Assembly (NCBI RefSeq): GCF_000959445.1
Contig: NZ_CP009631.1
Location: forward strand, 310,001-374,000
Direction of reading: 5' to 3'
Origin: Burkholderia vietnamiensis LMG 10929
GTDB lineage: Bacteria; Pseudomonadota; Gammaproteobacteria; Burkholderiales; Burkholderiaceae
Length of the DNA stretch: 64,000 nt
In this document: positions 13,484-23,247 of the stretch, piece after piece
Position numbering within the stretch: the first letter of the stretch is position 1
Layout: every line of letters begins with the position of its first letter
Notes under the pieces: generated by a model
The model's input: only the letters and a program-made list of their open reading frames with translations
The model's database searches: none
Told to the model about the DNA's origin: nothing
Made by a program: the position numbers and the translations under genes

Positions 13484-14782
13484 ATGACTACCGCGCTACC
13501 GCTCGAGCCGATCGAGACCGCCTCACGCGACGAACTGACTGCGCTGCAGCTCGACCGCCTGAAATGGTCGCTTCGGCACGCCTACGAAAATTCCCCGGTC
13601 TATCGCAGCAAGTTCGACGAAGCGGGCGTTCATCCGGACGATCTGAAAACGCTCGCCGATCTGGTGCGCTTCCCGTTCACGACCAAGAGCGACCTGCGCG
13701 ACAGCTATCCGTTCGGGATGTTCGCGGTGCCGCAAGACCAGATCTCGCGCATTCACGCGTCGTCGGGCACGACCGGCAAGCCGACCGTCGTCGGCTATAC
13801 CGCGCGCGACATCGATACGTGGGCCGATCTCGTCGCGCGCTCGATCCGCGCGGCCGGCGCCCGCCGCGGCGACAAGGTCCACGTCAGCTACGGCTACGGC
13901 CTGTTCACCGGCGGCCTCGGCGCGCATTACGGCGCCGAACGCGCGGGCCTCACGGTGATTCCGTTCGGCGGCGGGCAGACCGAAAAGCAGGTGCAGCTGA
14001 TCCAGGACTTTCGGCCCGACATCATCATGGTGACGCCGAGCTACATGCTGTCGATCGCCGACGAGATCGAGCGCCAGGGCCTCGATCCCGCGCAGAGCTC
14101 GCTGCGCATCGGCATCTTCGGCGCGGAACCGTGGACCAACGACATGCGCACGGCCATCGAGCAGCGCATGGGCATCGACGCGGTCGATATCTACGGGCTG
14201 TCCGAGGTGATGGGCCCGGGCGTCGCGTCGGAATGCGTGGAGACCAAGGACGGCCCGACCATCTGGGAAGACCATTTCTATCCGGAAATCATCGATCCGG
14301 ACACCGGCGCGGTGCTGCCGGACGGCGAACTGGGCGAGCTGGTGTTCACGTCGCTGACGAAGGAAGCGCTGCCGATCATCCGCTACCGGACGCGCGACCT
14401 CACGCGCCTGCTGCCCGGCTCCGCACGCACGATGCGCCGGATGGAAAAAATCACCGGCCGCTCGGACGACATGATGATCGTGCGCGGCGTGAACGTGTTC
14501 CCGACGCAGATCGAAGAGCAGCTGCTGAAACAGCGCGCGCTCGCGCCGCACTACCAGATCGTGCTGACGAAGGAAGGCCCGCTCGACGTGCTGACGCTGA
14601 ACGTCGAGCCGTGCCCGGAGACGGCTCCCGACACCGCGGCGATCCGCGCGGCGAGCCACGCGCTCGCGCACGACATCAAGTCGCTGATCGGCGTGACCGC
14701 GGTCATCAACGTGCTGCCGGTCAACGGGATCGAGCGCTCGGTCGGCAAGGCCCGACGCGTGATCGACAAGCGCAAGGGCTGA
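13484..14782 (+). CDS. paaK: Phenylacetate-CoA ligase (432 aa)
   Basis: An ATP-dependent AMP-forming ligase that activates phenylacetate to phenylacetyl-CoA, the entry step of the pathway. The P-loop SSGTTGKP is at residues 93-100. The adenylate-binding segment is YGLSEVMGPG, and the hinge/C-terminal region contains RTRDLTRLLPG and the GRSDDMMIVRGVNVFP motif. The length of 432 aa is typical. It is the last gene of the block. I see no terminator pointing in its own direction except the hairpin at 14877-14915, which is oriented for mltA but might also act here. Confidence 0.92.
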   Translation: MTTALPLEPIETASRDELTALQLDRLKWSLRHAYENSPVYRSKFDEAGVHPDDLKTLADLVRFPFTTKSDLRDSYPFGMFAVPQDQISRIHASSGTTGKPTVVGYTARDIDTWADLVARSIRAAGARRGDKVHVSYGYGLFTGGLGAHYGAERAGLTVIPFGGGQTEKQVQLIQDFRPDIIMVTPSYMLSIADEIERQGLDPAQSSLRIGIFGAEPWTNDMRTAIEQRMGIDAVDIYGLSEVMGPGVASECVETKDGPTIWEDHFYPEIIDPDTGAVLPDGELGELVFTSLTKEALPIIRYRTRDLTRLLPGSARTMRRMEKITGRSDDMMIVRGVNVFPTQIEEQLLKQRALAPHYQIVLTKEGPLDVLTLNVEPCPETAPDTAAIRAASHALAHDIKSLIGVTAVINVLPVNGIERSVGKARRVIDKRKG

Positions 14783-14871
14783 ACCCGCAGCGCGGCTTCG
14801 TGACGGGCCGCGCGCGCACGGATGCCGGCGCCGCTCGCCGCAGCCCAGCCCGCTCGCCACGTTCCGCGATG

Positions 14872-14915
14872 AAAAACACCCCAAAGGCCGGATCGACGAT
14901 CCAGCCTTTGGGGTG
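14872..14915 (-). terminator. Terminator of mltA (convergent with paaK)
   Basis: Stem CACCCCAAAGGC/GCCTTTGGGGTG around a 15-base loop, followed on the minus strand by TTTTTC. It lies between the convergent paaK and mltA genes. Confidence 0.88.
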
Positions 14916-14974
14916 CAGCAATTCGAGGCCGTGTCGGCACGCCGGCTACAGCTTTACGTCGGCGCGGTCGCGCA

Positions 14975-16099
14975 TCACGAATTCGGGAACAGCAGCCACA
15001 TCCGGCCAACCTGCTTCATCCGGCCGGCCTGGTCGCCCGCATCGTCGCCGAGCCCCCAGAAATAGTCGGCGCGCACGCCGCCGCGGATCGCGGAACCCGT
15101 GTCCTGCGCGAACACGAGCCGGTTCATCGGTGTATTCGTCAACGGGCGTGTGGTCTGCAGGAACACCGGCGTGCCGAGCGGGATCGACGACGGATCGACC
15201 GCGATCGAGCGCTCCGGCGTGAGCGGCACCCCGAGCGCGCCGATCGGGCCTTCCGCGCCACCGTGCGGTGCATCTTCCTTGGTCGGCATGTCGCGGAAGA
15301 ACACGAAGCGCGGGTTCGTGTCGAGCAGCGCGTCGACGCGTGCCGGATTCGCCTTCGCCCATGCCTTGATGCCCTGCATCGTCGCCTGCGCGGGCGTCAG
15401 CTCGCCGTGATCGATCAGCCATTTGCCGATCGAGCGGTACGGCTGGTTGTTGGTGCCGCCGAAGCCGACGCGCATCACCGAACCGTCGTCCAGCAACACG
15501 CGCCCCGAACCTTGGACCTGCAGGAAGAACGCCTCGATCGGATCGTCGACCCACACGAGTTCGTTGCCGTTCAGAATGCCCGCGCGCTCGAGCTGCGCGC
15601 GCGCCGGCAGCGCGGTGCCCGCGCGATAGCCGGCCGGCCAGCGGTACAGCGCGTACTGGTAAGGACCGCGACGCACCCGCGAGCCGTGCAGCAGCGGTTC
15701 GTAATAGCCGGTCACGAGACCGTCCAGCGTACCGTCGGTATTGGCGAACTGAAACGGCGTGAAATACGTTTCGAAGAATGCGCGCGCGCTGCTCACGTCC
15801 AGCTCGTCGAGCCGGTTGGCGGCTGCGCACGCGCGTTGCCAGGCCGGCTGGCGCGCGAGCCGCACGCAGTTCTGCCGCAACGCGGCCGTCGCACCGATCA
15901 GCGCATCGTCCTGCCAGCCCGGCACCTGCTGCCAGGCCACCGGCGTCAGTCGCTGCGCGGCGACCTGCCCCGGCACGATCGCCGCGCCCGTCGGCGGCTT
16001 GAGCGCCGACGTCCGCGTCGGCGCGCTGCCGCATGCCGCGAGCAGCGCGGCCGCCGCGGCGGCGGCCAGCCAGCCGGCCGCCCGGGCGCCAAACCACAT
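14975..16099 (-). CDS. mltA: Membrane-bound lytic murein transglycosylase A (374 aa)
   Basis: A lipoprotein lytic transglycosylase that cleaves the MurNAc-GlcNAc bond of peptidoglycan, forming the 1,6-anhydro product, probably at the inner face of the outer membrane. An alanine-rich signal peptide ends in the lipobox LLAAC. The MltA domain contains FFLQVQGSGRV, and the C-terminal 3D domain contains AQDTGSAIRGGVRADYFWG with the catalytic aspartate. I chose the ATG at 16099 (MWFGARAAG). It puts the lipobox at a normal distance, while the longest ORF starts far upstream across the divergent small gene. A second ATG at 16130 (MAVSIKNG) is possible. Confidence 0.88.
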   Translation of the reverse strand: MWFGARAAGWLAAAAAAALLAACGSAPTRTSALKPPTGAAIVPGQVAAQRLTPVAWQQVPGWQDDALIGATAALRQNCVRLARQPAWQRACAAANRLDELDVSSARAFFETYFTPFQFANTDGTLDGLVTGYYEPLLHGSRVRRGPYQYALYRWPAGYRAGTALPARAQLERAGILNGNELVWVDDPIEAFFLQVQGSGRVLLDDGSVMRVGFGGTNNQPYRSIGKWLIDHGELTPAQATMQGIKAWAKANPARVDALLDTNPRFVFFRDMPTKEDAPHGGAEGPIGALGVPLTPERSIAVDPSSIPLGTPVFLQTTRPLTNTPMNRLVFAQDTGSAIRGGVRADYFWGLGDDAGDQAGRMKQVGRMWLLFPNS

Positions 16100-16127
16100 A
16101 CAATGTCCGTTCTTGATGGAAACCGCC

Positions 16128-16271
16128 ATGTCAGATTTTCTCGACCAATATCCGATGCTCATCTTCGGGCTCGAAGCTTTCGTCGCGCTTGCGCTGCTGA
16201 TCTTCATCGTCGTGTGGACGTCGTCGGGCAGAAAGAAACACGCACGCGACAACGACCGCCAGCCGCGCTGA
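16128..16271 (+). CDS. Small single-pass membrane protein (47 aa)
   Basis: An unrecognised small protein, too short for usual gene calling. It begins MSDFLDQYPMLIFGLEAF. It then has one strongly hydrophobic segment of about 20 residues (FVALALLIFIVVWTS) and a basic, polar tail (GRKKHARDNDRQPR). This pattern fits a membrane anchor with a cytoplasmic C-terminus. It is divergent from mltA, and the starts are about 30 bases apart. An in-frame ATG at 16116 would add META. The stop lies 15 bases before the end of apaG on the other strand. The composition is non-random and the frame is open, but function is unknown. Confidence 0.6.
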   Translation: MSDFLDQYPMLIFGLEAFVALALLIFIVVWTSSGRKKHARDNDRQPR

Positions 16272-16286
16272 GCGCCCGCCGCACGC

Positions 16287-16661
16287 TCAATGCAGCGTGC
16301 GCGGCATGTGCAGCGCAAATTCTTCGACGGGCGCCTCGAACCGCTCACCGTCTTCCGCCACGCAGAAATACGCGCCGCGCATCGTGCCGACCGGCGTCGC
16401 GATCACGGCCCAGCTCGTGTACTCGAAATGTTCGCCCGGCTGCAGCAGCGGCTGGTGCCCGACGACGCCGAGCCCCTTCACTTCCTGCACGTGATTTTCG
16501 CTGTCCGTGATGATCCAGTGACGGGCGATCAGTTGCGCTGCAACCTGCCCCGTATTGCGGATGGTCAGCGTGTACGCGAATGCGTATTGACGTCGATCCG
16601 GGTCGGATTGTTCCGGCAAGTAACTGGTTTTCACCGAAACGGTGAACTGATACTGACTCAT
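16287..16661 (-). CDS. apaG: ApaG/DUF525 family protein (124 aa)
   Basis: A single ApaG immunoglobulin-like domain, with the characteristic segments YAFAYTLTIRN, WIITDSENHVQEVKGLGVVG and PGEHFEYTSW. The length of 124 aa is normal for stand-alone ApaG. The family is associated with Co2+ tolerance and pyrophosphate binding, but its cellular job is unsettled. The start at 16661 (MSQYQFTVSVKTSY) is preferred to the longer ORF because family members begin here. It is divergent from rpe. Confidence 0.9.
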   Translation of the reverse strand: MSQYQFTVSVKTSYLPEQSDPDRRQYAFAYTLTIRNTGQVAAQLIARHWIITDSENHVQEVKGLGVVGHQPLLQPGEHFEYTSWAVIATPVGTMRGAYFCVAEDGERFEAPVEEFALHMPRTLH

Positions 16662-16837
16662 GGTGTTTCCGCTGTAGGTAACCGCCCGCGCCATCTGTAG
16701 CGCCGGGCCGCGGCGCGCCGCACTGGTTCGGCATTCTATGCGCAATCGGGCCGCCACCGCACGGCTCGCCGCCGCGCACGCGGTCGCCGGACGGTAGAAT
16801 GGCGGTTTTGCGCCGCAGCGTCCCCCGCTCCCCTGTC

Positions 16838-17524
16838 ATGACCCAATTCCGCATCGCTCCCAGCATCCTGTCGGCCGACTTTGCACGGCTCGGCGAAGAA
16901 GTCCGCAACGTGGTCGCCGCCGGCGCCGACTGGATTCACTTCGACGTGATGGACAACCATTACGTGCCGAACCTGACGATCGGCCCGCTCGTCTGCGAAG
17001 CGATCCGCCCGCACGTGCAGGTGCCGATCGACGTGCATCTGATGGTGCGCCCGGTCGATCGTATCGTGCCCGATTTCGCGAAAGCCGGCGCGAATCTGAT
17101 CAGCTTCCACCCGGAAGGCTCGGACCACATCGACCGGACGCTGTCGCTGATCCGCGACCACGGCTGCAAGGCCGGCCTCGTGTTCAATCCGGCCACGCCG
17201 CTGAACTATCTCGACCACGTGATGGACCGCCTCGATTTCGTGTTGCTGATGTCGGTGAACCCCGGCTTCGGCGGCCAGTCGTTCATCCCGGAAACGCTGA
17301 ACAAGCTGCGCGAAGCGCGCGCGCGCATCGACGCGTACACCGAACGCACGGGCCGCGAGATCCTGCTCGAGGTGGACGGCGGCGTGAAGACCGACAACAT
17401 CGCGGAGATCGCGGCAGCCGGCGCCGACACGTTCGTCGCGGGCTCGGCGATCTTCGGCAAGCCCGACTATCGCAAGGTGATCGACGAGATGCGCGCGGCA
17501 CTCGCGACGGTCGAGCGGAGCTGA
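16838..17524 (+). CDS. rpe: Ribulose-phosphate 3-epimerase (228 aa)
   Basis: A TIM-barrel enzyme interconverting ribulose 5-phosphate and xylulose 5-phosphate. Family signatures are APSILSADF at the N-terminus, [29 protein letters not shown] and EVDGGVK. The start at 16838 ([10 protein letters not shown]) is chosen over an ATG 39 bases upstream because the family begins here. A TAGAAT sequence at 16795-16800 may be its -10 box. The gph GTG start follows four bases after its stop, so rpe and gph form an operon, as in many proteobacteria. Confidence 0.95.
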   Translation: MTQFRIAPSILSADFARLGEEVRNVVAAGADWIHFDVMDNHYVPNLTIGPLVCEAIRPHVQVPIDVHLMVRPVDRIVPDFAKAGANLISFHPEGSDHIDRTLSLIRDHGCKAGLVFNPATPLNYLDHVMDRLDFVLLMSVNPGFGGQSFIPETLNKLREARARIDAYTERTGREILLEVDGGVKTDNIAEIAAAGADTFVAGSAIFGKPDYRKVIDEMRAALATVERS

Positions 17525-17528
17525 CGCC

Positions 17529-18284
17529 GTGGCCGATTCCTCGCTCGACGCTTGCGCGCCGCCCGACACCGGCGCCCCGATCCGTTTCGCGGCGCCGCGC
17601 ATCGATGCGGCGCTGATCGACCTCGACGGCACGATGGTCGACACGGCCGACGATTTCACGGCCGGGCTGAACGGGATGCTCGCGCAGCTCGGCGCGCCGG
17701 CCACGTCGCGCGACGAGGTGATCGGCTACGTCGGCAAGGGCTCCGAGCATCTGATCCAGAGCGTGCTGGCGCCGCGCTTCTCGCAGGCCGACGCGCAAGC
17801 GCGCTTCGACGATGCGCTCGCGATCTACCAGGCCGAGTACGCGAAGATCAACGGCCGGCACACGCGGCTCTATCCGGAAGTGACCGCCGGCCTCGATGCG
17901 CTGCATGCGGCCGGCATCCGGCTCGCGTGCGTGACGAACAAGCCGCACCGCTTCGCGCTCGAGCTGCTCGAGCAATACGGGCTGATCGATCGTTTCGGCA
18001 TCGTGCTCGGCGGCGACAGCGTCGCGCGCAAAAAGCCCGATCCACTGCCGATGCTCGCGGCATGCGACGCGCTCGGCGTGGCGCCGCACACGGCGGTCGC
18101 GATCGGCGACTCGGAGAACGATGCGCTGGCGGGCCGCGCAGCCGGGATGGCGACGCTGACGGTGCCGTACGGCTACAACCACGGCAAAGCTATACAAACG
18201 ATAAATTCGGATGGTATAGTCGATTCGTTGCTGGTCGCAGCACGCGCGATCGCCGCGCACAACGCCGGCCGGCCAACCATCTGA
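17529..18284 (+). CDS. gph: Phosphoglycolate phosphatase (251 aa)
   Basis: A HAD-superfamily phosphatase removing phosphate from 2-phosphoglycolate. Motif I is DLDGTMVDT (nucleophile D31, acid D33), motif II is CVTNKPH, and the C-terminal motif is AIGDSENDALAGRAAG. The start codon is GTG, four bases after the rpe stop. The last 30 codons are unusually A/T-rich for this genome (around 18185-18225). This is probably because the trp promoter overlaps them. Confidence 0.92.
   Translation: MADSSLDACAPPDTGAPIRFAAPRIDAALIDLDGTMVDTADDFTAGLNGMLAQLGAPATSRDEVIGYVGKGSEHLIQSVLAPRFSQADAQARFDDALAIYQAEYAKINGRHTRLYPEVTAGLDALHAAGIRLACVTNKPHRFALELLEQYGLIDRFGIVLGGDSVARKKPDPLPMLAACDALGVAPHTAVAIGDSENDALAGRAAGMATLTVPYGYNHGKAIQTINSDGIVDSLLVAARAIAAHNAGRPTI
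18191..18220 (+). promoter_or_regulatory. Candidate trp promoter inside the 3' end of gph
   Basis: TATACA (18191-18196) and TATAGT (18215-18220) with 18-base spacing lie in an A/T-rich island within gph. Transcription from about 18227 would give a leader of roughly 75 bases before the leader peptide at 18302. The -35 box is only a 4/6 match, so this is a candidate. Confidence 0.5.
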
Positions 18285-18301
18285 TTATTTCTTCCATCCG
18301 C

Positions 18302-18376
18302 ATGTTTCTGAATAAAAAACGGAGTCTGAGCAGCATCGACCGGGGAGCCTGGCCCTGGCGTCGCTGGTCGCGCTGA
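18302..18376 (+). CDS. trpL: trp operon leader peptide (24 aa)
   Basis: A 24-codon ORF beginning MFLNKKRSLSSIDRG and ending AWPWRRWSR. Three of the last eight codons are TGG (residues 17, 19 and 22), in a genome where Trp codons are rare. It lies about 20 bases before a terminator-like hairpin and 266 bases before trpE. This is the classic layout of a transcription-attenuation leader: ribosome stalling at Trp codons when charged tRNA-Trp is scarce would favour readthrough. The weak point is the lack of a clear Shine-Dalgarno sequence before the ATG. Confidence 0.75.
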   Translation: MFLNKKRSLSSIDRGAWPWRRWSR

Positions 18377-18388
18377 CCTCTTCGATGA

Positions 18389-18422
18389 GGTACGCTGAAG
18401 CCCGTCTTCAGCGCCGTTTTTT
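18389..18422 (+). terminator. trp attenuator (leader terminator)
   Basis: Stem CGCTGAAG/CTTCAGCG with loop CCCGT, which can be extended by GG/CC, followed by CCG and six T. A smaller hairpin ACCTC/GAGGT overlaps just upstream (18377-18391) and could take part in the alternative fold. It sits directly downstream of the Trp-rich leader peptide. Confidence 0.75.
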
Positions 18423-18642
18423 ATCTCGCTGCGCATCCGCGCGCCGATCGTCGCACCACCTCCGAGTTCTACCGCATCCGAACGCCTGCGTTCAGGATCG
18501 GCCGCAGGCTCGCGACGCTCACGCCCGGAGTGCCGGCCGGCAACAGGCACTTCTCGATCGACCGCCCTTTCGCCGACGGCAGCCGCGCAGCGTCAAGTGA
18601 TCCCTGGCGCACGCCGCCGCTCGTCCCGAACAGGACCGGAAC
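18423..18642 (+). other. Leader between attenuator and trpE
   Basis: No gene is supported. An open frame runs through it on the minus strand but has no family features. GGACCGGA upstream of the trpE ATG serves as ribosome-binding site. Confidence 0.5.
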
Positions 18643-20136
18643 ATGACCGAACTCGAATTCCAATCGCTTGCGAACGAAGGCTACAACCGCATTCCGCTGA
18701 TCGCGGAAGCACTCGCCGACCTCGAAACGCCGCTGTCCCTCTACCTGAAGCTGGCGCAGCCCGAACGCGCGGGCGCCAACTCGTTCCTGCTCGAATCGGT
18801 GGTGGGCGGCGAACGCTTCGGCCGCTACTCGTTCATCGGCCTGCCGGCACGCACGCTGGTGCGCGCCCGCAACGGCGTGTCCGAAGTCGTGCGCGACGGC
18901 GAGGTGATCGAAACGCACGACGGCGACCCGTTCGCCTTCATCGAGTCGTTCCAGGCGCGCTTCAAGGTCGCGCAGCGCCCGGGCCTGCCGCGCTTCTGCG
19001 GCGGCCTGGCCGGCTATTTCGGCTACGACGCCGTGCGCTACATCGAGAAGAAGCTGGCGAACACCGCGCCGCGCGACGATCTCGGCCTGCCCGACATCCA
19101 GCTGCTGCTCACCGAGGAAGTCGCGGTGATCGACAACCTCGCCGGCAAGCTGTACCTGATCATCTATGCCGACCCGGCGCAGCCCGAGGCGTACACGAAG
19201 GGCAAGCAGCGCCTGCGCGAACTGAAGCAGCGCCTGCGCACGACGGTGCAGCCGCCCGTCACGTCGGCGAGCGTGCGTACCGAGACGTTCCGCGAATTCA
19301 AGAAGGAAGACTATCTGGCCGCCGTGCGTCAGGCGAAGGAATACATCGCGGCCGGCGAGCTGATGCAGATCCAGGTCGGCCAGCGGCTGACCAAGCCGTA
19401 CCGCGACAATCCGCTGTCGCTGTATCGCGCGCTGCGTTCGCTGAACCCGTCGCCGTACATGTATTACTACAACTTCGGCGATTTCCACGTGGTCGGCGCA
19501 TCGCCGGAAATCCTCGTGCGCCAGGAAAAGCGCGGCGACGACCAGATCGTCACGATCCGGCCGCTGGCCGGCACGCGCCCGCGCGGCAACACGCCCGAGC
19601 GCGACGCCGAACTCGCGACCGAATTGCTGAACGACCCGAAGGAAATCGCCGAGCACGTGATGCTGATCGACCTCGCGCGCAACGACGTCGGCCGCATCGC
19701 GCAGATCGGCTCGGTGCAGGTGACCGACAAGATGGTGATCGAGAAGTACTCGCACGTGCAGCACATCGTCAGCTCGGTCGAGGGCAAGCTCAAGCCCGGC
19801 ATGACGAACTACGACGTGCTGCGCGCGACGTTCCCGGCCGGCACGCTGTCGGGCGCGCCGAAGGTGCGCGCGATGGAGCTGATCGACGAGCTCGAGCCGG
19901 TCAAGCGCGGGCTGTACGGCGGCGCGGTCGGCTACATGTCGTTCTCGGGCGAGATGGACCTCGCGATCGCGATCCGCACGGGCCTGATCCACAACGGCAA
20001 CCTGTACGTGCAGGCGGCGGCGGGCGTCGTCGCCGACTCGGTGCCCGAATCCGAATGGCAAGAGACCGAAAACAAGGCGCGCGCGGTGCTGCGTGCGGCC
20101 GAACAGGTCCAGGACGGCCTCGATAGCGACTTCTGA
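18643..20136 (+). CDS. trpE: Anthranilate synthase component I (497 aa)
   Basis: Converts chorismate to anthranilate with ammonia supplied by TrpG. The N-terminal regulatory domain has the LLES motif (residues 49-52), which forms the tryptophan feedback site in TrpE proteins. The C-terminal chorismate-binding domain contains [47 protein letters not shown] and [11 protein letters not shown]. The length of 497 aa is standard. It is the first structural gene after the leader/attenuator, so it is probably controlled both by attenuation and by feedback inhibition. Confidence 0.96.
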   Translation: MTELEFQSLANEGYNRIPLIAEALADLETPLSLYLKLAQPERAGANSFLLESVVGGERFGRYSFIGLPARTLVRARNGVSEVVRDGEVIETHDGDPFAFIESFQARFKVAQRPGLPRFCGGLAGYFGYDAVRYIEKKLANTAPRDDLGLPDIQLLLTEEVAVIDNLAGKLYLIIYADPAQPEAYTKGKQRLRELKQRLRTTVQPPVTSASVRTETFREFKKEDYLAAVRQAKEYIAAGELMQIQVGQRLTKPYRDNPLSLYRALRSLNPSPYMYYYNFGDFHVVGASPEILVRQEKRGDDQIVTIRPLAGTRPRGNTPERDAELATELLNDPKEIAEHVMLIDLARNDVGRIAQIGSVQVTDKMVIEKYSHVQHIVSSVEGKLKPGMTNYDVLRATFPAGTLSGAPKVRAMELIDELEPVKRGLYGGAVGYMSFSGEMDLAIAIRTGLIHNGNLYVQAAAGVVADSVPESEWQETENKARAVLRAAEQVQDGLDSDF

Positions 20137-20149
20137 CCGGAGACTGACC

Positions 20150-20749
<600 letters not shown>

Positions 20750-20762
20750 CCGGAGACGCACG

Positions 20763-21794
20763 ATGACGATTACCCCGCAGGAAGCGCTGCAGCGCACGAT
20801 CGAACACCGCGAAATCTTCCACGACGAGATGCTGCACCTGATGCGGCTCATCATGCGCGGCGACATGTCGCCCGTGATGGCGGCCGCGATCATCACCGGC
20901 CTGCGCGTGAAGAAGGAGACGATCGGCGAAATCGCCGCCGCCGCGACCGTGATGCGCGAGTTCGCACACCACGTCGAGGTGCCGGACAACTCCAACTTCG
21001 TCGACATCGTCGGCACGGGCGGCGACGGCGCGCACACCTTCAACATCTCGACCGCGTCGATGTTCGTGACGGCCGCGGCAGGCGCGAAGGTCGCGAAGCA
21101 CGGCAACCGCGGCGTGTCGAGCAAGTCCGGCAGCGCCGACGTGCTCGAGGCGCTCGGCGTGAACATCGACCTGCAGCCGGATCAGGTTGCCGCGTCGATC
21201 GCCGAAACCGGCATGGGCTTCATGTTCGCGCCGAACCATCATCCGGCGATGAAGAACATCGCGGCCGTGCGCCGCGAGCTCGGCGTGCGGACGATCTTCA
21301 ACATCCTCGGCCCGCTGACCAATCCGGCCGGCGCACCGAACCAGCTGATGGGCGTATTCCACGCCGACCTCGTCGGCATCCAGGTGCGCGTGATGCAGCG
21401 CCTCGGCGCGCAGCACGTGCTGGTCGTGTACGGCAAGGACGGGATGGACGAAGTGTCGCTCGGCGCGGCCACGCTGGTCGGCGAATTGCGCGACGGGCAG
21501 GTGCACGAATACGAGATCCATCCGGAGGACTTCGGGCTCCAGATGGTGTCGAACCGCACGCTGAAGGTCGAAAATGCCGACGAATCGCGCGTGATGCTGC
21601 TCGGCGCGCTCGACAACCAGCCGGGCGTCGCCCGCGAGATCGTCACGCTGAACGCCGGCACCGCGCTCTACGCGGCCAATGTCGCCGCGTCGATCGCGGA
21701 CGGCATCCAGCTCGCCCGCGAAGCGATCGCGAGCGGCAAGGCGCGCGCGAAAGTCGACGAACTCGTGCGCTTCACGCAGCAGTTCAAGCGCTGA
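20763..21794 (+). CDS. trpD: Anthranilate phosphoribosyltransferase (343 aa)
   Basis: Transfers phosphoribosyl from PRPP to anthranilate. The PRPP-binding loop is [14 protein letters not shown] (starting near residue 84). Other family signatures are [32 protein letters not shown] and [11 protein letters not shown]. The length of 343 aa is normal. The start is 13 bases after the trpG stop, with GGAGACGCACG as ribosome-binding site. Confidence 0.96.
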   Translation: MTITPQEALQRTIEHREIFHDEMLHLMRLIMRGDMSPVMAAAIITGLRVKKETIGEIAAAATVMREFAHHVEVPDNSNFVDIVGTGGDGAHTFNISTASMFVTAAAGAKVAKHGNRGVSSKSGSADVLEALGVNIDLQPDQVAASIAETGMGFMFAPNHHPAMKNIAAVRRELGVRTIFNILGPLTNPAGAPNQLMGVFHADLVGIQVRVMQRLGAQHVLVVYGKDGMDEVSLGAATLVGELRDGQVHEYEIHPEDFGLQMVSNRTLKVENADESRVMLLGALDNQPGVAREIVTLNAGTALYAANVAASIADGIQLAREAIASGKARAKVDELVRFTQQFKR

Positions 21795-21823
21795 CTCCCC
21801 TCACGAATCCAGCAGGAACCCAC

Positions 21824-22609
21824 ATGAGCGACATTCTCGACCGAATCATCGCAGTCAAGCGCGACGAAGTCGCGGCAGCCATGCGCAGCACGCCGCTCGA
21901 GGCGCTGAAACTCGAAGCATCGGCGCGCGACCTGCGCGACTTCGTCGGCGCGCTGCGCGCGAAGCAGGCCGCCGGCCAGCCCGCGGTGATCGCCGAAGTG
22001 AAGAAGGCGAGCCCGTCGAAGGGCGTGCTGCGCGAGCATTTCGTGCCGGCCGACATCGCGCGCTCGTACGCGACGCACGGCGCTGCATGCCTGTCGGTGC
22101 TGACCGACGAACAGTTCTTCCAGGGCAGCGTGCGCTACCTCGAGGAAGCGCGCGCGGCCTGCACGCTGCCGGTGCTGCGCAAGGACTTCATCGTCGACGC
22201 GTACCAGATCCTCGAGGCGCGCGCGATGGGCGCCGACGCGATCCTGCTGATCGCGGCCGCGCTCGACACGCCGCTGATGCAGGAACTCGAAGCGTATGCG
22301 CACTCGCTCGGCCTCGCGGTGCTGGTCGAGGTTCACGACCGCAACGAGATGGAACAGGCGCTCACGCTGAAGACGCCGCTCGTCGGCATCAACAACCGCA
22401 ACCTGCGCACCTTCGAGACGACGATCCAGACCACGCTCGACATGCTCGACATGGTTCCGGCCGACCGCATGGTCGTAACCGAGTCGGGCATCCTGTCGCG
22501 CGCGGACGTCGACACGATGCGCGCGGCGAACGTGAACGCGTTCCTCGTCGGCGAAGCGTTCATGCGCGCGGACGAGCCGGGCGCGGCACTCGCGCGGATG
22601 TTCTTCTGA
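21824..22609 (+). CDS. trpC: Indole-3-glycerol phosphate synthase (261 aa)
   Basis: A TIM-barrel enzyme making indole-3-glycerol phosphate from the anthranilate-derived carboxyphenylamino ribulose. Signatures include [51 protein letters not shown] and VTESGI. It is monofunctional, with no fused TrpF domain. It starts 29 bases after trpD, and its stop codon overlaps the next start (TGATG), so the CYTH gene is translationally coupled to it. Confidence 0.96.
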   Translation: MSDILDRIIAVKRDEVAAAMRSTPLEALKLEASARDLRDFVGALRAKQAAGQPAVIAEVKKASPSKGVLREHFVPADIARSYATHGAACLSVLTDEQFFQGSVRYLEEARAACTLPVLRKDFIVDAYQILEARAMGADAILLIAAALDTPLMQELEAYAHSLGLAVLVEVHDRNEMEQALTLKTPLVGINNRNLRTFETTIQTTLDMLDMVPADRMVVTESGILSRADVDTMRAANVNAFLVGEAFMRADEPGAALARMFF

Positions 22610-23235
22610 TGGCGATCGAACGGGAGATCAAGCTCGCGCTGCCGGCCGGTCAGGCCGAGGCCGCGCGGCACTTTTTCGAAACGCTGACCGGCGAAACCGG
22701 CCAGACCATCACGCTCGCGAACGTCTATTACGACACGCCCGAGCTCGCGCTCGCCCAGTCGAAGAGCGCGGTGCGCGTGCGCCGCACGCCGCACGGCTGG
22801 CTGCAGACGTTCAAGACGGTCGGCATCGCCGAGGCCGGCCTGCATCGCCGCCATGAATGGGAGCTGCCGGTCGCCGGCGACGCGCTCGAAATCGACGCGC
22901 TCGTCGCCGCCTGCGACGTGCCGGAAGCCGCGACCGCATTGCGCGACGCGGCGCCCGCCCTGCACGCGCTGTTCCGCACGGATTTTTCGCGTACGCTGTG
23001 GCGCGTCGCAATCGGCGGCGCGACCGTCGAGGCGGCGGTGGACGTCGGCGAGATCGTCGTTCAGACGCAAAGCGATACGCGCCGCGAACCGATCAGCGAA
23101 ATCGAACTCGAACTGATCGACGGCCCGGAAGCGGCGCTCGCGACGCTCGCCGCCGAATTGCAGCAGGCGCTGCCGGGCCTCGCCCCCGAAAACATCAGCA
23201 AGGCGCAGCGCGGCTACCGGCTGCGCGCGCAATAA
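22609..23235 (+). CDS. CYTH domain protein, likely inorganic triphosphatase (208 aa)
   Basis: A CYTH-superfamily protein of the YgiF type without the C-terminal CHAD domain. The signature ExExK is at residues 4-8 (E4, E6, K8 in MAIEREIK). Further conserved strands are VYYDTPELAL, VRVRRT, LQTFKT, RHEWELPV and EIELELIDG. Family members use the tunnel-shaped fold to hydrolyse inorganic triphosphate or related substrates. The ATG overlaps the trpC stop by one base, so it is part of the same message. The link to tryptophan synthesis is unclear; it may be a passenger. Confidence 0.85.
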   Translation: MAIEREIKLALPAGQAEAARHFFETLTGETGQTITLANVYYDTPELALAQSKSAVRVRRTPHGWLQTFKTVGIAEAGLHRRHEWELPVAGDALEIDALVAACDVPEAATALRDAAPALHALFRTDFSRTLWRVAIGGATVEAAVDVGEIVVQTQSDTRREPISEIELELIDGPEAALATLAAELQQALPGLAPENISKAQRGYRLRAQ

Positions 23236-23247
23236 CCCGCATCACGC

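Noticed and set aside
16100..16348. Longer start for MltA (up to 16348)
   Set aside because: It would read through the divergent small membrane protein gene, and the lipobox would then lie more than 100 residues from the N-terminus, which is not compatible with a lipoprotein signal.
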